Origin: Schoenoplectus triqueter
Taxonomy: Eukaryota > Streptophyta > Magnoliopsida > Poales > Cyperaceae
Direction of reading: 5' to 3'
Assembly (NCBI GenBank): GCA_964058805.1
Contig: CAXKVV010000106.1
Coordinates: 1-25,971, forward strand
Length of the DNA: 25,971 nucleotides
Positions within the stretch are counted from its first letter, which is position 1, and every line of letters starts with the position of its first letter. The position numbers and the translations under genes were made by a program. Shown here piece by piece: positions 19,690 through 25,971 of the stretch. A model generated the notes under the pieces. The model saw nothing but the letters and a program-made list of their open reading frames with translations, did no database searches and was not told the DNA's origin.

Positions 19690-19900
19690 CCTCCGCCTTC
19701 AATCTTAATCGCGAGACAAGAGAGAACGAGAGAAGAGAAGCGAGAAGCGAGAAGCGAGAAGCGAGGAAGAAAATAAACGAAACGAAAAGAAAACATCTCC
19801 CTTCAGATCTCCTAATTTAGATCCCGATCCTTGATAGCAATCAAGTACCGGTGGCATCGCGAGGTTTCGCTCTTAGTCAGTTAATTAATTAATTTCTTTA
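19690..19900 (+). promoter_or_regulatory. Probable 5' UTR/proximal promoter of PHS1-like gene
   Basis: Purine-rich leader upstream of the ATG at 19901, with stop codons in the TTAATTAATTAATT stretch just before it. I see no upstream ATG between 19690 and 19900. No clear TATA box was found, so the transcription start is not placed. Confidence 0.45.
19735..19762 (+). repeat. Four tandem copies of GAGAAGC
   Basis: Exact 7-bp units end to end in the probable 5' UTR of the PHS1-like gene, surrounded by other GA-rich sequence. GA repeats are common in plant 5' UTRs; no specific role can be read. Confidence 0.85.
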
Positions 19901-22900
19901 ATGGAATTGGAAGAGAAAGGGGAAGCGCAAGCCAACAATGCCTGCTACTCTCCACTTTCCACCTCTCTTCTACCCTCCCAGGTAAGACCAGCATTGTTCT
20001 TTTAAGTTGTCATATTTTGCTTTTTCATCTGACTTTCTTATATGCTTTGGTCAATAAAGAAACGATTGTTGTCTACTGAAAATGTCACAAGTATTTGATT
20101 GTGCTTCCAGCATTGCCCCAAATTTTCACTGCAATTTGTCTCTCAAGTTCAGAGATCTCATAAAAAATTAAGTACCTGAATCAACAAGATTTGTTTATTT
20201 AACTTGTTTTGGTCATAGCAGTATCAGAAATATTGTTACAAGCATGGATAGCATGTTTGGATTTTGATTTGATGTATGGTCCCATTTCCAGGAATCTGTG
20301 GAAGAGGAAGAACTCAGCCTCTCATCTAAAGTAAGTTTGAATGGCAGCATTCACTCAAATCTTAAGTCTTGGTGCCATCAACACCCCAGTTGGAACTGGG
20401 CCTTCTCTATGCTGATATTGTGTCCGGGTATATTTATTTGGTTTAGTGCGATATTTTCTGGTTTGTATACTGAACCTGGCAGTTGTTTCAGGAATTCCTT
20501 CTTATATTTATTCCAATACAATTTTTTCCCTCTTAGATAGTGATGCTTGCTGTTACTTACTAATGCTGAACTATTTAAATTTTTGTGTTGATTATAACTG
20601 ATATTAGTCTGATTGTAAACTGGCTCATACCCACTGGTAATAATATTGTAAACTGATGAATTTAGATGAATTATAGTATTTGAGTTCGACTGAACCCAAA
20701 TAAATTTTTAGAAAAAACTAAGTACAATTAACTAAATTTGTCCAATTAATGGGGAACTTTCTGTGCTTGAAGGTGGTGTCTTTGATCTTAGGAGAGCTGA
20801 GCCCAGGACAGGCATTTGAGAAATGGGTGGCTTTGGTACGTAAAAGAAGCAGTAAAATTAGGCCTTCTGGCTTTCCTGGAAGACATTTACGGACTGAATC
20901 TATGCCTAGTGGATACACTCCCTCCATCCTTTACCATGAATTCAGGTACATTGTAACAATACACTAAGCATATCATTGTTAGTACAATGAGACAAGTAAA
21001 CTTTTAGGAGCTAGTCAATTCATTTATAGTATTTAAGCCAGTTGAAAACCACTCTGACTTGGTTGTCATACTACTTCCTATACTGTGTTCATGCACTAAT
21101 GTTATTTCTCATGATATCTTCTATACTGTACTAATGTTCTACTGTTTTTTTATGCTACTTATTATATCATACTAATGCACTATTTTTTTTTCTATCAGTA
21201 CCAAAGCAGAGAGGATAGAGCCAATTGAAGAAACTACAACAGTGGGAGATGTAGAAACTTGCGAAGAGCAGGCTCAGGAGACAAGTCTGTGGGAAAGGTT
21301 GGGAAGAGCAGCTAGGCTGGACATCAACTCAAGTGACTTTTCATGGGACTTCCTCCAGTCTCTGCACCATACCGAGCACACTAGCAGTGCTGGCCAATCT
21401 GAAGATGACTACAACAAGGTTCTTGAGGTATGTAATCGATGAATCAAGTCGTTGACCATTGAATCATTGATAGATGAAGTCCTTCAGCAATTTCTTCAAA
21501 TTAATTTGACCTCTCGGAGTAAGGTTGTAACTGGATCGGATACCTACGGATAACCCAAATATAATAAATAAAAATATCACCCATATTATTGAAAACTAAT
21601 TGCATAAAATTTTCATGATATAGTCAATAATTAGAAAAACTAAATATTAATTATAAAAATTGATCACCAATTATCTTTATATTATATTATTAATTAAATT
21701 GCACCTAGAAATTATTTAAAAAATGAAGTATGAGCCCAATTGAAAAACATATAACGGGCTTTTGAAATGGATATCCGAATTTCAAGAAGATCCAGATCCA
21801 GATCATTATCCAAATCTGTCTCCGTATTTGTTGGATATCCGGATACGTATCCGGATAAAAACTTATAATATCTGATGTGTTTACACCCCTACCTCAGAGA
21901 AGCCTTCCACATTTTTTAACAGGAAAGGATATCATGTTACATGGTACCAGCATATGATGGTTCATGGTAAAAGTCTCATCAATCATGCAATAAAGTGCAA
22001 TTGATAGTTTGGTACCTAAAAAGCTTGAAGTTTGTAAGTTTCGCACAAAGAATTGTTTTGCTGTGTACTAATTTGAGTGGTTTTATGGAAATTCTACCAA
22101 ATTGCAACTGATGCATTATAGATTATATAACAAAACTATATTTAAAAGGACAGATGCCGAAATGCCATCAATGTCGCCCTACTGGTAATGTTTTTCTTGT
22201 TCCACTAACCGTTCGTTATTTGATCTAGTCTCCATTTGATACATGTTTGCCTCAAATGTCCCAAATAAAATTATGTTCAAGTGCAACCTGTTTAATGTGA
22301 GCTTTTAGTACCAGAACTGGACTAATCAGAAAGATTCCTTGTTGTGTATGTCTTGTTGAAATAATTGAGTGAGGTAAAAATGGTAGGGTGACAGTGAGGC
22401 AAATCTGCTGTGTCCCTAGGATTGTTTAATAAAGGCTCAGCATAGCATGATTTTGGCTAATTGTAAACACAGTTGACAGTGAACTCAGGTGGAGTTGTGT
22501 TTTTTGCTTTGTTTGGCTCTCCAAATAATGATGACACAACAACAAAGGAAGCAGCTGCGGTGATAAAGTTCTCGTCTTCTTCTAGAATGGCGACACAGTC
22601 TGAACGTCTTGGCTATGAGTTTGCTAAACACCTGGGGATTGACACTCCTCAGGTACTGTTACTAAAAAGTCATTATGATTTATTATTATCTCAGTGAGAC
22701 AGTTTTTGATTAGATATATTTGAGTTCTCTTTAATAAGGTGCAACAACAATACCATTTGTTGTACACTAGAGTAGGGTTGTCTCAAGGAGTACGGAAGTT
22801 GAGACAAGCTTTTCTTATAGATGTATTGAGCCCTCTTGTAGAATATATTAAAGGGATTGAAGGAATAGGTGTCATTAAAAAAATGAAGAGCGAAAAAGCA

Positions 22901-25900
22901 ACTTCAAATTATTGCTTCTTGACTTGTATTGTATGAGTTAGATCATTCAGGTTTACAATATGCTTCAGAGAACTAAAATTCAAATTATAGTTAAGGGAGT
23001 GAACTTGTGATCATATGTTCTGGTTTGATGCAGAGAACTATCTTTTTCCTAATTTGACAATGTTTTCTTTAACTGCTAATCAGGCTAGAGTTATACATAA
23101 TTCAAATGCTGAGTGGCAAAGGATAAGAGAAGCTGCTGAAAAGGCACGGGTGTCAGCCTGCACTATTGGAGATGAACTAGGTGAAGTGACATGCTCGGAT
23201 TTGCTAGAAGCTCTTGAACTTAGCAGATGCCTTTTCCTCTTGAAGTACTCACAAAAACTTGTATCCATTATTTTGTGTTAATTACAAGAGCGGTCCTACG
23301 TGTGGCACGTTGCCAGTTATTCATGGCATCCCTCCTTATATAATCTAGCTCGCTTATACGTAGTGGCACATTGCCACTTCAAACCAAAAAAAAATTTGTG
23401 CAGAACTGTCCCTTATAATTTTTTAAGACTTGATCTTTTTTGTTCTATTTCAGTTATGTACATGGGTCACCTCTTCTTGAGACATCAAAAGCATTCAATA
23501 CGCAGGATGCTGCAAGAATGACTGCTGCATCTCTTGGCCGTGTCCTGCTTCTAGATCTCATATTACGTAATGAAGACCGACTTCCTTGCCGTGAGCTTGG
23601 TTGGCGAGGCAACCCTGCAAACCTCATGATATCTGACTGGTCAACCTCCGGTCCATCCTCAACTCACGATAGGATTCCAAGAGTATGTAAAAACCCTTTT
23701 GTTAACATGGTTATCCAAAAGGAGCAGCGTTCTAACTCAGCAGATGGATGGCTTGACTCACACCCACCACAACTCAGAATACAAGAAGAAAGAGATAGCT
23801 GTTCTGATAATTTCACTGTTGTAGCAATTGATTCAGGAATCCCACGCCGACCACCAGCCGGAAAGCGAATCAAGGACTATGAGCGGTACCCTAAACTAGT
23901 TGAGCTTATATTAAATAGTTCAGATTTCTCAGCGAACATATTGTATGAGATTTCGGGTGAAAAACTAGGGTTTTGTGAGAATGGTATGGCTGATTTGAGT
24001 GGTGAGATTGACATGTCAGTGGTTGTACATGAATTCCGAGGTGGATTTCGTGCAGCTTTGAGGGATTTGCAGGGTTTTCATCCTTTTCTCCTTACGCTTT
24101 ACCAGAAACTTGAAGGGCTTCTAAGGGCATTTGCATCAATAATTGAAAGAAATTCAGGTGAGAATGAGATGAGTGATTTTGGGGTGCAGGAATCAGGGCC
24201 CCAAATTGACAGTGAGAGTAATAGAAGTACCCCTAAGAGCTCTTCATCTGGTTCCCGTGTAACCCATGACTCAACCTCTCCAATTGGTCGTTTTCTGAAG
24301 GCAAGTGGTGAGAAAGAGATGTTTCGTGGTATTAGGTTGACTATGAAGTTGCGTGATTTTCACAAGGCACCAAAGGTTTGTATATTACTTTTCTTATCAT
24401 GGTAAATAATATTCTGAGCTAGTATTTGTTCATTCTTCTTTGAGTTTACCTTTGTAGGGGGATGCCGAGGTGGCAAAATATATAGAAAATTGGAATGAAC
24501 GTCTCAAGATGGAAGTTATTAAATTTTGTGAGGAAAATAATTTTAACACAGGCTTTTTTGATGGGATTGACAGTAACCTTGCAGTTGATGCTTATGAACT
24601 CAAGGTATTCTCTCATAATGTTATATCTATGATAAAATATCACTCTCATGCGTACCCTGCAAAAAAGCTCTTTGTTGTGCCCTTTGCTCGCCAAGTTTTA
24701 AGAAATGCTCCCAGTTATCTGTTATTGTTTTCTTTGAAAGGCAGCATTGATTAGATACTATTTTTGCTGAAATGTAAGCCATAGATTTTGAATTTTGTGA
24801 TTTTATGTTTGGTTTATTCAATTTATAGTGAACATATAGAACTTTCCAATCATGCATGCATTAAAATTTGTGACAATGAATGATTAGGTGAAAATATGGC
24901 AATTTTGTTCCATAGGATGGCGGCTGGCTAATAGTAAGCTAAAGCATTGAAAAAGCTGGAGAAATTTTAATTTGTTATTGACTCTTTCCAGGTCCGTCTT
25001 GAACATATTTTGGAGAGAACTACATTGATCTTGGATGCTGCAAGTACAGAGAGACCATCTCCAGTTACAAGCAACTTGTTCATCGGGGGTGCCCTTGCTG
25101 CCAAATCAACTTACACACTTCAACACTTAGGCATTACTCATATACTATGCTTGTGTTCAAATGAGATTGGGCAATCAGATTCACAGTGTCCTGAACTATT
25201 TCAATACAAAAACTTTTCAGTATGGATTTGATTTTTTTTTCTTTCCGTATGTTTAACAGCAGACAACATTATAATATGCTGTTAGCGTCTAATGATAGAA
25301 TTGACAGTTTTCTCAACTCTTCATTAGACTTATTTAGGTCAAACTGTAGTAAATTAAGCTCAGGGTTCTTTCCAGTTGCTATTGAAGCTCCTTTGGGGTT
25401 TTAACTGGTCTTAAATGCATAAGTGGTTTTGGTCTACTTCAGCCAAGTAAAAGACTATACTTCCAGTACATAAATTCTTAGATAGCTTTCACAACCTTTA
25501 ACAAACGTCCACATTCTTTCTAGTATAAATTTGTTTCTCTCCACTGTCTGATCCATAAATGTTCTTCCATCTTTTATGGGGTTGCTGCAGATAAGTGATG
25601 AGGAAGATGCTGACATCAGCAGCTTATTTGAGGAGGCATCGGACTACATAAACCATGTTGAAAATTCTGGCGGAAAGATTCTGGTGCATTGCTTTGAAGG
25701 GAAAAGCCGAAGTGCCACTGTAGTGCTTGCACACTTAATTTTAATAAAGTGAGGCCACATTTTATTTGTCACATATACAATCAGCTCTCAAAATAGAATC
25801 AACCAGCAACTCAGCAATAAATGAGCGAAATTTATTTTTTAGTTGAAGCTTGCGATGCAGAAAAGGTAAATCATCAATGATTTTTGTAGGGGGTACACAC

Positions 25901-25971
25901 TGTTGAAAGCGTGGACCATGCTGAAGAAGGTGCACCGCAGAGCTCAGCCCAACGATGGCTTTGCCAGGGCT
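19901..25971 (+). CDS. PHS1: PHS1-type dual-specificity phosphatase with atypical kinase domain (3' end beyond window)
   Basis: Exons: 19901..19981, 20292..20330, 20773..20945, 21199..21427, 22473..22652, 23084..23244, 23454..24375, 24458..24604, 24992..25219, 25591..25748, 25890..>25971. All introns are GT..AG and phases agree, giving 800 open residues. A basic N-terminal stretch (~57-80, KWVALVRKRSSKIR) may be the MAP-kinase docking region. Residues ~175-590 match the actin-fragmin-kinase-like domain: AVIKF (Lys206), RNEDRLPCR (Asp329), NPANL (Asn344), AIDSG (Asp414). Residues ~645-800 form the phosphatase: NLFIGGALAAKS, then HCFEGKSRSAT with nucleophile Cys754 and Arg760, then AQPNDGFAR. 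In Arabidopsis, PHS1 phosphorylates alpha-tubulin under osmotic stress, causing microtubule depolymerisation, and interacts with MPK12 and MPK18. All catalytic residues seen suggest both activities remain. The family's C-terminal ~100 residues lie outside. Confidence 0.93.
21521..21890. mobile_element. hAT-like MITE in intron 4 of the PHS1-like gene
   Basis: The left end AAGGTTGTAACTGGATCGGATA and the reverse complement of the right end (AGGGGTGTAAACACATCAGATA) are similar inverted termini of the GGGTGTAAAC..GGATATCC type common among plant hAT-like nonautonomous elements. Inner sequence contains several GGATATCCG blocks near both ends. Flanks ACCTCTCGG and ACCTCAGAG may be an eroded 8-9 bp target duplication. 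No coding capacity. It sits well away from the splice sites (intron 21428-22472). Confidence 0.65.

Noticed and set aside
20298..20540. Open frame reading through the donor of PHS1 exon 2
   Set aside because: Only 20292-20330 fits the joined product with correct borders; the rest is intron sequence that happens to be open.
22739..22936. Open frame of 65 codons inside PHS1 intron 5
   Set aside because: Joining exon 5 (end 22652) directly to exon 6 (start 23084) keeps the frame and matches the family's IPQARVIH-type junction, so no extra exon is needed here.

Overview
The window is nuclear DNA from a flowering plant, most likely a eudicot. The evidence is spliceosomal introns with GT..AG borders, AT-rich intergenic DNA, a plant LRR receptor-kinase gene, a plant-only PHS1 phosphatase gene, and degenerate plant retrotransposons and MITE-like elements. 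I see nothing bacterial, organellar or viral, no tRNA or rRNA genes and no CRISPR array. I cannot name the species.

Layout. Positions 1-4919 and 10761-15592 are two copies of one segment (offset 10,760 bp at the left end, drifting to 10,721 and below at the right through indels). Each copy carries, in order: the kinase end of an LRR-XIIb (MIK2-like) receptor kinase on the + strand, a broken caleosin/peroxygenase pseudogene on the - strand, a TA/GA microsatellite, a foldback element, and part of a decayed Ty3/gypsy retroelement on the - strand. Copy A (left) is cut by the window start. Copy B contains the complete receptor gene (8401-11573, two exons, 1021 aa). The right end of copy A stops exactly where an LTR begins (4920-5458, followed by an initiator-Met-tRNA-type primer binding site).

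Between the copies (4920-8400) are the LTR relic, a long-armed MITE (5961-6371), a 3' piece of a LINE (6383-7149), a short older relic of the receptor gene's 3' flank (7157-7233), and the receptor gene's upstream region. From about 14160 to 18403 is a degenerate Tat/Athila-like gypsy element on the - strand. It has a recognisable gag, a decayed Asp-tRNA-type PBS and a ~1.47 kb LTR ending TGAT..ATCA. 18404-19600 holds nothing I can assign.

From 19901 to the right edge is most of a PHS1-type gene: a bifunctional protein with an atypical (actin-fragmin-kinase-like) kinase domain and a dual-specificity phosphatase domain. Eleven exons can be joined with consistent phase into an 800-aa open product, and the C-terminus lies beyond the window. 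Its fourth intron carries a hAT-like MITE.

The two gene loci have no evident functional link. The receptor kinase is a plasma-membrane sensor with unknown ligand; PHS1-type proteins act on microtubules and MAP kinases. The most interesting aspect is evolutionary: a very recent tandem duplication of an immune-type receptor gene with stepped divergence between copies, intragenic LRR-pair amplification, and breakpoints marked by transposons. I found no convincing new biological system.
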